DNA of 64,000 bases from Hymenobacter setariae. Its GTDB lineage: Bacteria > Bacteroidota > Bacteroidia > Cytophagales > Hymenobacteraceae. A program made the translations under genes and the position numbers. A model generated the notes under the pieces. It did no database searches. It was not told where the DNA came from and saw nothing but the letters and a program-made list of their open reading frames with translations. The stretch covers positions 345,700 to 409,699 of the forward strand of contig NZ_VMRJ01000004.1 of assembly GCF_007713685.1 (NCBI RefSeq), written 5' to 3'. Positions 17,135 to 26,666 of the stretch are shown here, in pieces (within the stretch, counting starts at the first letter, position 1; the number at the start of each line of letters is the position of its first letter).

Positions 17135-17557
17135 ATGGACACATCTAGCGCCCCCGCGCACGCCTTTCAGCACACCTTCACTGTCGAAGACTCAGATATT
17201 GACCAGCTCGGCCACGCCAACAATGTGGCTTATGTGCGCTGGGTGCAAGATGTAGCCGCCGCCCACTGGCATTCGCTCTACCCACCTAGCGCCGAGCAGT
17301 CGCCACAGGTGTGGGTAGTGCAGGAACACCAAATACGCTATCTGCGCTCGGCTTACGCGGGCGAGGAGCTGCGCGCCCTCACTTGGGTGGCCGACGTGAA
17401 AGGCGCCAGCTCGAAGCGTTGCACTCGCATCGAGCGTGTGGCTGACAGCCAACTGCTATGTGCAGCTGAAACGCAATGGGTACTGCTAGATGCGGGCAGC
17501 GGCCGGCCTATACGCGTACCGGGCGAAGTGGCGGAGCGGTTGATGTTCAGCCATTAA
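17135..17557 (+). CDS. Acyl-CoA thioesterase (hot-dog fold, 4HBT type)
   Basis: A 140-residue hot-dog protein with DIDQLGHANNVAYVRWVQD (residues ~19-37), the conserved active-site helix start of the YbgC/4-hydroxybenzoyl-CoA thioesterase group. The DxxGHxNN arrangement supplies the catalytic Asp. It probably hydrolyses an acyl-CoA in the cytoplasm; the chain type is not predictable. Its stop codon directly abuts the stop of the convergent gene that follows. Confidence 0.88.
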   Translation: MDTSSAPAHAFQHTFTVEDSDIDQLGHANNVAYVRWVQDVAAAHWHSLYPPSAEQSPQVWVVQEHQIRYLRSAYAGEELRALTWVADVKGASSKRCTRIERVADSQLLCAAETQWVLLDAGSGRPIRVPGEVAERLMFSH

Positions 17558-18043
17558 TCAAGCAAAGCCGTGAATGCGAATAACGCTCGCCTTTTTGGTC
17601 TTTAGGTTGATAGTGGTGTTAAAAAAGCTGCTACCACCGTCGAAGACAATGACTTCTTCAGAGTTTAGATTTCTGTAATGAGAATCGTTACCCACTTCTT
17701 TAGCAAACGCATTTATCTCGACTAGTTTATCACCATTCTGACTAAGCGTGACTTTATACTGTATTCCATAGTTTGGTTGTACAATTCGCATATCACTAAA
17801 TCGCTTAGAAATCCGTCGATTGTAATCCCTAACTGCATTTGCTAGAATATTCTTCATCAACTCAAGCTCTACTGAACTAAGCTCTGTGGCAGAGGGCAGC
17901 TTATAATATTCGTAGCTAGGACCCTTCGTGTTGACAATACTGTTATGCGCGAACGAATTAGATGCGGAATGACCAGAAAGTAGTCGAGCGTTTACTAAAA
18001 CTAACCAGGAAGCTAGTAAAACTTTGTTGATAAGTACGCTCAT
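17558..18043 (-). CDS. Hypothetical exported protein, 161 aa
   Basis: No family recognised. An N-terminal hydrophobic segment (residues ~7-22, LLASWLVLVNARLLSG) suggests a signal peptide. The remainder is a soluble mixed fold with many Asn, Ser and Lys. AT content is clearly higher than in the flanking genes, which hints at recent acquisition or low expression. It is convergent with the thioesterase (stop codons touch) and divergent from the helicase-nuclease gene 18 bases away. Confidence 0.65.
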   Translation of the reverse strand: MSVLINKVLLASWLVLVNARLLSGHSASNSFAHNSIVNTKGPSYEYYKLPSATELSSVELELMKNILANAVRDYNRRISKRFSDMRIVQPNYGIQYKVTLSQNGDKLVEINAFAKEVGNDSHYRNLNSEEVIVFDGGSSFFNTTINLKTKKASVIRIHGFA

Positions 18044-18061
18044 AGATTTAAGAATCGTTTA

Positions 18062-21000
18062 ATGCCCGCCCCTTTCCGCATCTATTCCGCCTCGGCCGGC
18101 TCCGGCAAGACGTATCAATTAACAAAAGAATACCTCAAACTGGCCCTAGGGTACCCACAGCCCGCCGACCCCACGGGTGAGCGCAGCTTCAACCCAAGTT
18201 ATTTTAAGAGTATTCTGGCCATCACCTTCACCAACGATGCGGCGGGTGAAATGAAGGAGCGCATTGTAGGGGCGCTGCGGCGCTTTGCGCAAGGCACTGA
18301 GGACAAGCCGGATGCACTACTGGCAGAGGTAGCGACCGAACTGGCGCAGGAAGAGCAGTTTCCGCCGCACCTAGCTACGCCCGCTGAGTGGCAGCGCGAA
18401 GTGCGGCGCCGGGCAGCGGCCACCTTCAAGCTGGTGCTATACCACTATGCCGACTTTGCGGTGAGCACGATTGACTCGTTTGTGCAACGCATTGTGACGG
18501 CCTTCACGCGAGAGCTAGGATTGCCAGCGTCGTTTGAGGTGGAGCTGGATACTGATAGCGTGCTGCGCTCGGCGGTGGCCGCGCTGCTCGATAAGGTGAA
18601 CCGCGACCCGCAGAGCAAGCTCTTGAGCCAAACGCTAGCTGACTATGCCCTAGGGCAAGCCGAACAGGGCCGCAACTGGAATAAGCTGCCCGATGAGCTA
18701 TTGGACTTCGGCCGCAACTTGTTTAGCGAGAGTGTGCATGAGGCGGTGGCGCAGCTCGGCCAGAAAACAATGGCCGACTTCCGAACGCTGGACCAGGAGA
18801 TACGCCAAAGGCTGCACGAAACCGAAGAAGCCGTACAGGCCCAAACCGACCGCGCCCTAGCAGCGCTAGCCAGCGCCGGCATCGAGGCCGAGCACCTAGC
18901 GGGCGGGGCCAACGGCATTCATGGGCACTTTCGCAGCTGGGAGCGCTGGCTAGGCGCCCCCGACGCCAAGGCCGATTTTCCGACGGCCACTGCCCGCAAG
19001 GTGGTGGAGAGCGGCAAGTGGTGGAGCGACAAAGCCAAAAAAGCCGGCTTGGTGCCGGCTGTGGAAGCTGTGCAGCCCGAACTGGAAGCGGCGTTTGGTG
19101 AGTTGCTGGATTTGCGCTTGACGCATCTACCCAATTACTTGCTGCTAAAGGCCTTGCAGCCATTCTTATTCCATGCCTCGCTGCTGAGCGAGTTGAACAA
19201 GCTGGTGGAGGAAATCAGCCGCGAGCGCAACGTGGTGCTGATTTCAGAATTTAACCGACGCATTGCAGCCATTGTGCTCAATGAGCCGGTGCCGTTTCTG
19301 TACGAGCGCCTAGGGGAGAAATATCGCCATTTGCTAATTGATGAGTTTCAGGACACGTCGGTGCTACAATGGAACAACCTGCTGCCGCTGGTCGAGAATG
19401 CGGTGGCCAACGGCGGCCTCTCGCTGGCGGTGGGCGACGCCAAACAAGCTATATACCGCTGGCGCGGCGGCGAGCTAGAGCAGATTCTGCGTCTCTACCA
19501 GCGCGACACGGGCGCCCTAGCATCGCGGGCCCGCGACGCGGACATGCAGCGCCTGCTGAGCGAGCGCTACTACACCCTGCAAAGCACGCTGGAGCCGCGT
19601 TCGCTGGCGGTCAACTTTCGGAGCGAGCCCGCCATTATTGGGTTTAATAATGAGTTCTTTACCTATGTGCGCGAGCGCAGTGTAGAGGGTGAGCTAGTGG
19701 CCGGCATTTTTGAGGATGGTTTTCAGCAAGCAGTGCCGGAAGCTGCGCCTAGGTCTCTACCAACCGGCTATGCGGACATAAGCGCTGGTGCGTCAGCAGG
19801 CCATGTTGAACTACTTTTTACCCAGAAAGATGCTCCGGCCCGCCGCTACGTGCCCACCACCGGGCAGTACCTCGACGAGCCCTTGCCGGGCTACCCAGCT
19901 GAGGCAGTACTCGACTATAATGAGAGTACCTGCTACCTGGCCTTGCAGCTTATCGAGCAGGCTCTAGCCGAGGGGCACCAACTACGCGAGGTAGCCGTGC
20001 TATGCCGCACGCGCTGGCAGAGCCGCCTGGTGGCCAAGTTCTTAAAAGAGCGAGGCTTTCCTATTATTTCGGCCGATTCGCTGGCGTTGCAGTTTGCTGA
20101 GGTAGTAAACCTGCTGGTGGCCATTATGCGGGTGCTGCACCAGAGCGGCGACACGCTGGCGCGAGCCGAGGCCCTACTGCTGGTCGATAAGGTGGTGCGG
20201 CGCGAGCCCCCTACCCCCGAGCGTGCCCGCCACATTGCCGCGGTAGCTAATGACAAGGAGAGCGGCAAGCCGTTTTTTGATGAGCTGCGCCGCCTGGGCT
20301 TCGAAGTAGAAGAACACAAAACGGGCAACCTAGGGCTGTATGAACTAACCGAGCGGCTACTAGGCATTTTTGGGCTGCTGGGGGCCAATGCGGAGAGCGA
20401 TTATTTGTTCCGCTTCCTGGATTTGACGCTGGAGTTCAGCCTCAAACACGGCAACAACCTAGGGAGCTTTCTTACCTATTGGGACGAGCGCAAGGGCGCG
20501 CTTAGCATTAATGCGCCGGGCGGCACCGATGCTGTTACCATCACTACCGTGCACAAGGCCAAGGGCTTGGCCTATGGCATTGTCATTGTGCCCTTTGCCG
20601 ACTGGACGCTGGTGCCCCGCACCGACACTATGCTGTGGGGCCACCTCGAAACGGCCCACAAGCCCCTACCCGATTTGCCCGACGTGGCCGTGGTGCGGCT
20701 CAACAAAAGCTTAGCCTACACGCCCCTGGCTGAGCAGGATGTGGAGGAGCGCGAAAAAACGCTGCTCGACGGCCTCAACACGCTGTATGTGGCCTTCACC
20801 CGGCCACGGCATCGGCTTTACATCATCAGCAAGGCGCCGGCCGAGCCGCGCAAAACCACCGGCGAACTACCCCTAACGGCTACCCCTGAGCCGGCCGCTA
20901 CCCAGGGCCCGGCCCGCGATGTAGCCGACCTGCTAGCTGGCTACCTGCGCCACCTAGGCCGCTGGCAAGAAGAAACGACCAGCTTTGTGCTGAACCCAGG

Positions 21001-21586
21001 CACTACCCAGGCCCCAAGCACAAAGCCGCAGAAGCCAAGTGCCCACTTCGCCCTTACCAACTTGACCTCCACGCCTTGGAGTGAGCGGCTGAAGCTACGC
21101 CGCCATGCCACTACCGTATTTGACTTTGACGAGCAGGAGCACCTAGGCGAGTTCAACCGCAAGCTGCACTATGCCCTGCGGCGCTTGCTGTCGGCCCAGG
21201 ACCTAGGGCGCTCGCTGCGCCAGCTGGTAGCCGAAGGCATCATCAACCAAAAAGAGCGGCCCGAACTCGAAACCAATTTGAAAGCGCTACTAGCCGACCC
21301 ACGCCTGGCGCCCTACTTTGCCGAAGGCCTAGCCGTGGAAACGGAGCGCGAAATACTGGTGGGCGGCCACACGCACCGCGCCTACAAGCCCGACCGCATA
21401 GTGTTTGGCGAGGGTCCGAGCCGCGCTACCCAAACCGTGACCATGCTCGATTTTAAGTTGCCCCCGCCGCAGGACATTCATAAAATTCGTCTGCGCGAGT
21501 ATGCCCGCCTGTTTCGGGAGCTAGGCTATGCCGATGTGCGTGGAGTTATCTATTACTTCGGCTCGGGCGAGGTAGTGGAGGTATAG
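18062..21586 (+). CDS. UvrD-type helicase-nuclease, AddA/RecB-like
   Basis: A 1174-residue protein. SF1A helicase motifs in order: Walker A SASAGSGKTYQL (residues ~9-20), ITFTNDAAGEMKERI, motif II LIDEFQDTSVLQW, motif III AVGDAKQAIYRWRGG, NFRSEPAIIGFNN, motif V ITTVHKAKGLAYG, and motif VI YVAFTRPRHRLYI. The C-terminal ~120 residues look like a RecB-family nuclease (YKPDRIVFG and LDFKL, the D-x-K pair). It probably processes double-strand breaks for recombination. The usual AddB-type partner is not next to it here. Nine CCTAGG hexamers lie within the gene. Confidence 0.92.
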   Translation: MPAPFRIYSASAGSGKTYQLTKEYLKLALGYPQPADPTGERSFNPSYFKSILAITFTNDAAGEMKERIVGALRRFAQGTEDKPDALLAEVATELAQEEQFPPHLATPAEWQREVRRRAAATFKLVLYHYADFAVSTIDSFVQRIVTAFTRELGLPASFEVELDTDSVLRSAVAALLDKVNRDPQSKLLSQTLADYALGQAEQGRNWNKLPDELLDFGRNLFSESVHEAVAQLGQKTMADFRTLDQEIRQRLHETEEAVQAQTDRALAALASAGIEAEHLAGGANGIHGHFRSWERWLGAPDAKADFPTATARKVVESGKWWSDKAKKAGLVPAVEAVQPELEAAFGELLDLRLTHLPNYLLLKALQPFLFHASLLSELNKLVEEISRERNVVLISEFNRRIAAIVLNEPVPFLYERLGEKYRHLLIDEFQDTSVLQWNNLLPLVENAVANGGLSLAVGDAKQAIYRWRGGELEQILRLYQRDTGALASRARDADMQRLLSERYYTLQSTLEPRSLAVNFRSEPAIIGFNNEFFTYVRERSVEGELVAGIFEDGFQQAVPEAAPRSLPTGYADISAGASAGHVELLFTQKDAPARRYVPTTGQYLDEPLPGYPAEAVLDYNESTCYLALQLIEQALAEGHQLREVAVLCRTRWQSRLVAKFLKERGFPIISADSLALQFAEVVNLLVAIMRVLHQSGDTLARAEALLLVDKVVRREPPTPERARHIAAVANDKESGKPFFDELRRLGFEVEEHKTGNLGLYELTERLLGIFGLLGANAESDYLFRFLDLTLEFSLKHGNNLGSFLTYWDERKGALSINAPGGTDAVTITTVHKAKGLAYGIVIVPFADWTLVPRTDTMLWGHLETAHKPLPDLPDVAVVRLNKSLAYTPLAEQDVEEREKTLLDGLNTLYVAFTRPRHRLYIISKAPAEPRKTTGELPLTATPEPAATQGPARDVADLLAGYLRHLGRWQEETTSFVLNPGTTQAPSTKPQKPSAHFALTNLTSTPWSERLKLRRHATTVFDFDEQEHLGEFNRKLHYALRRLLSAQDLGRSLRQLVAEGIINQKERPELETNLKALLADPRLAPYFAEGLAVETEREILVGGHTHRAYKPDRIVFGEGPSRATQTVTMLDFKLPPPQDIHKIRLREYARLFRELGYADVRGVIYYFGSGEVVEV

Positions 21587-21763
21587 CATCTTTTTTGGAC
21601 TTTTGGGTTAGCCGATGGAGTTTTTTTGGCAGTCCGTTGTTTCCGGCCTATTCGCAATCAATTGCGCGTGGCTACGTTACTCTTCGGTTTGGCGCAACAC
21701 CCGCGGCCTCGCGTCCGTCTATCCGTGCGCGGTCGTTTCTTGCGCCGCTTTTATTTCTCCTGA

Positions 21764-23479
21764 ATGATTTCTAACCGCATTTCCTGCTGGCCGCGCCTGG
21801 CGCTGGCTGTTTCGTTGAGCATCCCCGCTACCGTTGTGGTAGCCCAAACTACCCCTACTCCCATTCCGGAAGCCGCCGCGCCTGCTACCACGGCTACTCC
21901 GGCTGGCCCCACCGTGGCCGAAGCCGCTGCTGCCCAATGGTATCTGCGTGACCCACAGCAGGACAAAACTCCCGGCGTGGGCGCCACCCGTACCTACGCC
22001 GAGCTGCTAAAAGGCCGCGTGCCCACCGCCGTGGTGGTGGCAGTTATTGACTCGGGCATCGACACAGCGCACGTGGACCTCAAGCCCGTGCTCTGGCGCA
22101 ACCCCCGCGAGATTGCTGGCAATGGCATCGACGACGACAAGAATGGCTACATCGACGACATTCACGGCTGGAACTTCCTAGGGGGCAAAGACGGACGCAA
22201 CATCTCGGTCGAGACCCTAGAGGTTACTCGCGTAGTAGCGAAGCTAGGTCCACGCTTCGCGGGCAAAACCAGCACGCAAGTAAAAGCTGCCGACAAGGCC
22301 GACTACGCCACTTATCTGCGGGCAAAGAAAGCCTACGATGCCAAACGCAAAGAGCTCACCGAGCAGCTCCAGCAGGCCGACCAAGGCACCAGCCCCATGG
22401 TATCGCTCTTCGACGCCCTCAAGCAAAAGCTAGGGGTTGAGAAGCTCGACACGACGACGCTGCGCAAAGTGGCGGCTCAAGTACCCGATGCTAGCCTGAA
22501 AACCGCGCTCTCGTCGCTGTACAAGGATATGCAGCAAGGCGGCATTGCCGATACCGACGCGCTGGTAGCCGAAATCAACAACGAGGTAAAAGACCAGCGC
22601 GACCAACTGAACTACAGCCTTAATACGAAGTTTAACGCTCGCGCTGACATCGTGAAGGACAACCCCGAAGATGTGACCCAGCGCGACTACGGCAACGCCG
22701 ACGTAACCGGCCCCGACGCCTTGCACGGCACCCACGTGGCGGGTATCATTGCGGCCGCGCGCGACAACAACCTAGGTGTGCAAGGCATTGCGGGTGCGCC
22801 GGTGCGCGTGATGAGCGTGCGCGCGGTGCCCAACGGCGATGAGCGCGACAAAGACGTGGCCAACGCCATCCGCTACGCTGTAGATAATGGCGCGCAGATT
22901 ATCAACATGAGCTTCGGCAAGGAGTTTTCGCCCCAGCGCCCGGCCGTGGAAGCCGCCTACAAGTATGCCGAGGCCAAGGGCGTGCTGCTCGTACACGCCG
23001 CTGGCAATGAAGATGATAACCTTGACGTGGCGCCTCACTACCCGGCTGCCTTCTACCTCAACGGCGCCGTGCCCACCAACCTACTGACCGTGGGCGCCTC
23101 GGGCCCTACCGACGACGAAAGCCTACCCGCCAGCTTCTCCAATTACTCTAAGCGGCAAGTAGATGTGTTTGCGCCCGGCGTAGGCATCTACTCTACGCTT
23201 CCGGGCAGCAAATATGGCTCGGAGAGTGGCACCAGCATGGCTGCTCCCGTGACGGCAGGCGTGGCGGCGGTGCTCAAGTCGTACTTTCCTAGCCTCACGG
23301 CGGCCGACCTAAAGCGAATTATTCGGGAGTCGGCGCAGGTGCACCACACGCAGGTGCTGGTACCTGGCGAAGGTGGCAAGAAGGCTGATTTTGCGACACT
23401 TTCGGCCACTGGTGGCATCGTTGACCTGTACGCGGCAGTGCAACTAGCGCTACAATTAGAAACAGCTAAAAAGCAATAA
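21764..23479 (+). CDS. Subtilisin-family (S8) serine peptidase, exported
   Basis: A 571-residue secreted protease. A signal peptide (residues ~1-27, ending VVVAQ) is followed by a Pro/Ala-rich linker. The catalytic triad is D96 (VIDSGID), H321 (HGTHVAG) and S491 (GTSMAAP). Between D96 and H321 lies an insertion of roughly 180 residues, largely helical and charged, a feature found in many Bacteroidota S8 enzymes. It probably acts in the periplasm or outside the cell. The 177 bases before it contain T-rich tracts but no clear promoter. Confidence 0.93.
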   Translation: MISNRISCWPRLALAVSLSIPATVVVAQTTPTPIPEAAAPATTATPAGPTVAEAAAAQWYLRDPQQDKTPGVGATRTYAELLKGRVPTAVVVAVIDSGIDTAHVDLKPVLWRNPREIAGNGIDDDKNGYIDDIHGWNFLGGKDGRNISVETLEVTRVVAKLGPRFAGKTSTQVKAADKADYATYLRAKKAYDAKRKELTEQLQQADQGTSPMVSLFDALKQKLGVEKLDTTTLRKVAAQVPDASLKTALSSLYKDMQQGGIADTDALVAEINNEVKDQRDQLNYSLNTKFNARADIVKDNPEDVTQRDYGNADVTGPDALHGTHVAGIIAAARDNNLGVQGIAGAPVRVMSVRAVPNGDERDKDVANAIRYAVDNGAQIINMSFGKEFSPQRPAVEAAYKYAEAKGVLLVHAAGNEDDNLDVAPHYPAAFYLNGAVPTNLLTVGASGPTDDESLPASFSNYSKRQVDVFAPGVGIYSTLPGSKYGSESGTSMAAPVTAGVAAVLKSYFPSLTAADLKRIIRESAQVHHTQVLVPGEGGKKADFATLSATGGIVDLYAAVQLALQLETAKKQ

Positions 23480-23517
23480 ATCTTGGCGGAAGCAGGTTTT
23501 CTTACGTAAACTGGGTC

Positions 23518-24522
23518 ATGCTTCCTCAATTATTCATTTTAGAGCGACTACGGCGGTTGCGGGCCGATGGACCGCAACCGCAGCTAGCCTTAGCTGCCGA
23601 TGTAGCCGCCCACCCTGCTATTGCCGACGCGCACCAGCCAACCACTGGCCCAGCCGAATCGAACTTTAAGCGCCGGACCATCAGCGTATTTTACCTGGTG
23701 GCCGGCGTTTTTTCGGCGGCCCTAGGTCTGGAGGCATTCATGCTGCCCAACGGTCTGTTCGACGGTGGCGTCACGGGTATTTCGCTGCTCGCCGCACGGC
23801 TGCTGCCCGGCGACCCGCCGCTGTCGGTGCTGCTGGTGGTGCTCAACCTACCTTTTGTGTGGCTAGGCTACCGGCAGATGGGCCGCGGCTTTGCGTTGCG
23901 AGCATTGGCGGCCATTTTGGCGCTAGCTGTGGTGCTCGAAACGGTGCATTTCCCGGTAGTGACGCAGGATAAGATGCTGATTGCCGTGTTTGGGGGCTTC
24001 TTCCTGGGTGCGGGCATCGGCATGGCCATGCGCGGCGGTGGCGTGCTCGACGGCACCGAAATTCTAGCTGTGTACCTCAGCCGCAAGGCCAGCCTCAGCG
24101 TGGGCGATTTTGTGCTGGTACTCAATATCTTGATTTTTATCATCGTGGCCTTGGTGCTCGATGTGCCTACAGCACTTTACTCCATTCTCACGTACCTGGC
24201 TGCTTCCAAAACCATTGAGTTTGTGGTCAATGGTATTGAGGAATACACGGGCGTTACGATTATATCGGAGCACAGCGATGCTATCCGCCGGGCTCTCACC
24301 GAGCGCCTAGGCCGGGGCGTAACGGTATACGCCGGCCACCGTGGCTACGGCTCGCGCGGCGAGCGCCCCAATCCCATTGACATTGTCTTCACGGTGGTCA
24401 CGCGCCTAGAAGTGACCCAAGTAACGGACGAAGTCAACCGCCTAGACCCCAAAGCATTCATTATCATGCATAGCGTGAACGACGCTAAAGGTGGTATGGT
24501 GAAAAAGCGAGCGCTGCATTAA
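23518..24522 (+). CDS. YitT family membrane protein (DUF161 + DUF2179)
   Basis: A 334-residue protein: a ~50-residue soluble N-terminus, then five to six membrane helices (residues ~55-215, including GLEAFMLPNGLFDGGVTGIS, the DUF161 hallmark), then a cytoplasmic DUF2179 domain (residues ~245-330, EEYTGVTIISEHSDAIR). The family is widespread but of unknown transport or signalling role. It starts 38 bases after the subtilisin gene and is followed by a long terminator. Confidence 0.88.
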   Translation: MLPQLFILERLRRLRADGPQPQLALAADVAAHPAIADAHQPTTGPAESNFKRRTISVFYLVAGVFSAALGLEAFMLPNGLFDGGVTGISLLAARLLPGDPPLSVLLVVLNLPFVWLGYRQMGRGFALRALAAILALAVVLETVHFPVVTQDKMLIAVFGGFFLGAGIGMAMRGGGVLDGTEILAVYLSRKASLSVGDFVLVLNILIFIIVALVLDVPTALYSILTYLAASKTIEFVVNGIEEYTGVTIISEHSDAIRRALTERLGRGVTVYAGHRGYGSRGERPNPIDIVFTVVTRLEVTQVTDEVNRLDPKAFIIMHSVNDAKGGMVKKRALH

Positions 24523-24551
24523 CTAAGCTGAGTTGGTGCTGTTAGGAGCTT

Positions 24552-24607
24552 AGAAGGCTACGAGATGAGCAAGTGACATTACTCACCTGCTCATCTCGTA
24601 GCCTTCT
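24552..24607. terminator. Long hairpin terminator, 20-bp perfect stem
   Basis: Left arm 24552-24571 and right arm 24588-24607 are perfectly complementary (20 pairs) around a 16-base loop. There is no long T-run. It separates the YitT and MOSC genes. Confidence 0.7.
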
Positions 24608-24640
24608 CGCTTTGATACACCGCCTCACTTAACTACCGCC

Positions 24641-24648
24641 TAACTTTG
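24641..24648 (+). promoter_or_regulatory. Bacteroidota -7 box (TAACTTTG) next to the MOSC start codon
   Basis: Exact TAnnTTTG match ending 5 bases before ATG 24654, with TTTG 26 bases upstream. As at 12053, this predicts a very short or absent leader. Confidence 0.45.
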
Positions 24649-24653
24649 CGGGC

Positions 24654-25490
24654 ATGTCTGCCCTTCCTTCTGCTATTACTCTTTCGGGTATTTTCATTTA
24701 CCCCGTCAAGTCGCTCGGCGGCATTAGCTTGCCCGCGGCCAACCTTACGCCACTGGGCCTGCAACACGACCGCCGCTGGCTGATAGTAGATGAGCGCAAC
24801 CGCTTTTTGACCCAGCGCGAGCACGCCGAAATGGCGCTGCTGGCTGTGGAGCCCGCCTACAATGGCTTTTTGCTGCGCCACCGGCAGCGGCCCGAGCTGC
24901 TGCCCCTTTATGTGCCTTTTGAGGCGACGCCTGAGCGCACGCTATTCGTCACTATCTGGGACGACATGGTGTTTGCCTGGCGCGGCGCACCCGAGGCCGA
25001 CGAGTGGCTGAGCGAAGCCCTAGGGCAAACCTGCAAGCTGGTGTATATGTCCGACATGGTGCGCCGGGAGGTGGACCCCGACAAGCCTGAGCTTAACCCC
25101 ACGGGCACGCTTGTCAGCTTTGCCGATGGCTACCCCTACCTGCTCGCCAGCGAAGAATCACTGGCTGAGCTTAATGCCCGGCTAGCCGAGCCGGTACCCA
25201 TGAACCGCTTCAGGCCCAACCTAGTAGTGCGTGGCCTCGACACTGCCGATGCCGAAATGCAATGGGCCAATTTTCAGATTGGTGGCCATGCCTTCCGGTC
25301 GGTGCGCGGCTGCGGGCGCTGCGTAGTAACGACCATCGACCAGGCCACGGCTCAGAAGAACTCTACTTCCGAACCGCTGCGCACGCTCGCCACCTACCGC
25401 AAGCAAGGCAACAAAATCATGTTTGGCCAAAACGTGACCGGTCCCGCCAGTGGCCAGCTGCGCGTGGGCGATGCCGTGGTGCTAGGCTGA
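24654..25490 (+). CDS. MOSC-domain protein (YcbX-like)
   Basis: A 278-residue protein with an N-terminal MOSC beta-barrel domain (IYPVKSLGGISLPAA, LQHDRRWLIVD) and a C-terminal MOSC domain holding the conserved Cys in GCGRCVVTTID (residues ~222-232). Relatives such as YcbX and mARC use molybdenum cofactor to reduce N-hydroxylated compounds. No ferredoxin domain is fused here. It is convergent with the LacI regulator. Family sure; reaction inferred. Confidence 0.88.
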   Translation: MSALPSAITLSGIFIYPVKSLGGISLPAANLTPLGLQHDRRWLIVDERNRFLTQREHAEMALLAVEPAYNGFLLRHRQRPELLPLYVPFEATPERTLFVTIWDDMVFAWRGAPEADEWLSEALGQTCKLVYMSDMVRREVDPDKPELNPTGTLVSFADGYPYLLASEESLAELNARLAEPVPMNRFRPNLVVRGLDTADAEMQWANFQIGGHAFRSVRGCGRCVVTTIDQATAQKNSTSEPLRTLATYRKQGNKIMFGQNVTGPASGQLRVGDAVVLG

Positions 25491-25512
25491 GGCAGGCAGC
25501 AACGGCCCCAAC

Positions 25513-26538
25513 CTAGGCGCTCGGCCGCATGGACGACGCACGCACCACGAGCTGCGGCGCCAGCTGTAGCTGCACAATGCGGCCAGTTTCGGCCGGGTTT
25601 TCGAGCGAGGCTAGCAGCGTGCCTATTACCTCTTCGGCCAAGGCCTCAATGGGCTGGGCCACTACCGTAATAGGGGGCGAGTAAAGCCTAAATAAGTCGT
25701 TATCATCGAATGAGATAACGGCTATTTCTTCCGGGATGCGGCGACCTAGGCGGCGCAGTGCCTCTAGCCCGTACACACCTAGGTAGTTGGTGGCAAACAT
25801 GACGGCATCGCAGGTCGTGCAGTCTTCAAAAAAGGACTGCGCATCCTGCACCAACTGCTCAGTGTCTTGTGGAAATTCGACTTCGTGCACCAGTGGAGAC
25901 AGGCCAGCCTCGCGCAGCGCCTGGGTGTAGCCCTGGGCGCGGGCGTTCATCTGCGTTTGGTCGAGGCGCGGCATGAGCAGGGCAATGCGCTTGAAGCCTT
26001 GGCTTAGCAGGTGCTGAGTAGCCTCGTACATGCCCGTTGCGCCATCAACCACCACAGCATTGGCTTGCACACCAGGCAGTAGGCGGTCGAACAGTACCAG
26101 TGGCTTGCCACTGCGCACCAGGGCCCGCACCTCCGCCTCTACCCCATTGGGCAAAGCCAAAATGTAACCATCGACGTGCCGCTCCTGAAACATGGTAAGC
26201 AAGTCGCGGGTCTTGGACGAGTCGTTGTTGGTGCTGCAAAACAGCATGCGGTAGCCTCGAGCTAGGGCCTTTTGCTCAATTAAGGCCGCCACAGTGGCGA
26301 AGAAGGGGTTGGCAATATCTTCTATTACCAAGCCAATAACGTGCGTTTTGCCCGTGCGCAGGCTTTTAGCTAGCTGGTTGGGCTTGTAGCCCACTTCCTC
26401 CACATACTTGAGAACGCGCTCGGCCACGCTGTCGCTAATGCGCTTCTCCTTAGCCTTGCCGTTGAGCACCAGCGACACGGTGGCAATGGACACCTCCAGG
26501 TGCTTGGCGATGTCGTGAATAAGTAATTTCTTTTTCAA
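25513..26538 (-). CDS. LacI-family transcriptional regulator of the mannan locus
   Basis: A 341-residue repressor. The N-terminal helix-turn-helix (residues ~5-50, IHDIAKHLEVSIATVSLVLNG) and hinge are followed by a periplasmic-binding-protein-like sugar-sensing domain starting at HVIGLVIEDIANPFFA. It sits directly downstream of the first GH92 gene on the same strand and next to SusC/SusD, so it likely controls this PUL in response to a mannose-type sugar. A palindrome at 29085-29100 is a candidate operator. Confidence 0.9.
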   Translation of the reverse strand: MKKKLLIHDIAKHLEVSIATVSLVLNGKAKEKRISDSVAERVLKYVEEVGYKPNQLAKSLRTGKTHVIGLVIEDIANPFFATVAALIEQKALARGYRMLFCSTNNDSSKTRDLLTMFQERHVDGYILALPNGVEAEVRALVRSGKPLVLFDRLLPGVQANAVVVDGATGMYEATQHLLSQGFKRIALLMPRLDQTQMNARAQGYTQALREAGLSPLVHEVEFPQDTEQLVQDAQSFFEDCTTCDAVMFATNYLGVYGLEALRRLGRRIPEEIAVISFDDNDLFRLYSPPITVVAQPIEALAEEVIGTLLASLENPAETGRIVQLQLAPQLVVRASSMRPSA

Positions 26539-26619
26539 GTCTAACTCGGTTGGAATTGTTATCCTTAGTCTATTGATTTTCTAGGCTACAAAGTAAGCCT
26601 ATAGCTCAGGTTAAAGGTA

Positions 26620-26646
26620 TAGCCTGGGCCACTAAAGCCCAGGCTA
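26620..26646 (-). terminator. Hairpin terminator after the first GH92 gene
   Basis: TAGCCTGGGC (26620-26629) pairs perfectly with GCCCAGGCTA (26637-26646). On the minus strand it is followed by ATACCTTTAAC, so it is only moderately T-rich. It lies between GH92 and lacI, and read-through into lacI is possible. Confidence 0.55.
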
Positions 26647-26666
26647 CGTCCTAATTTTCCTGCCTT

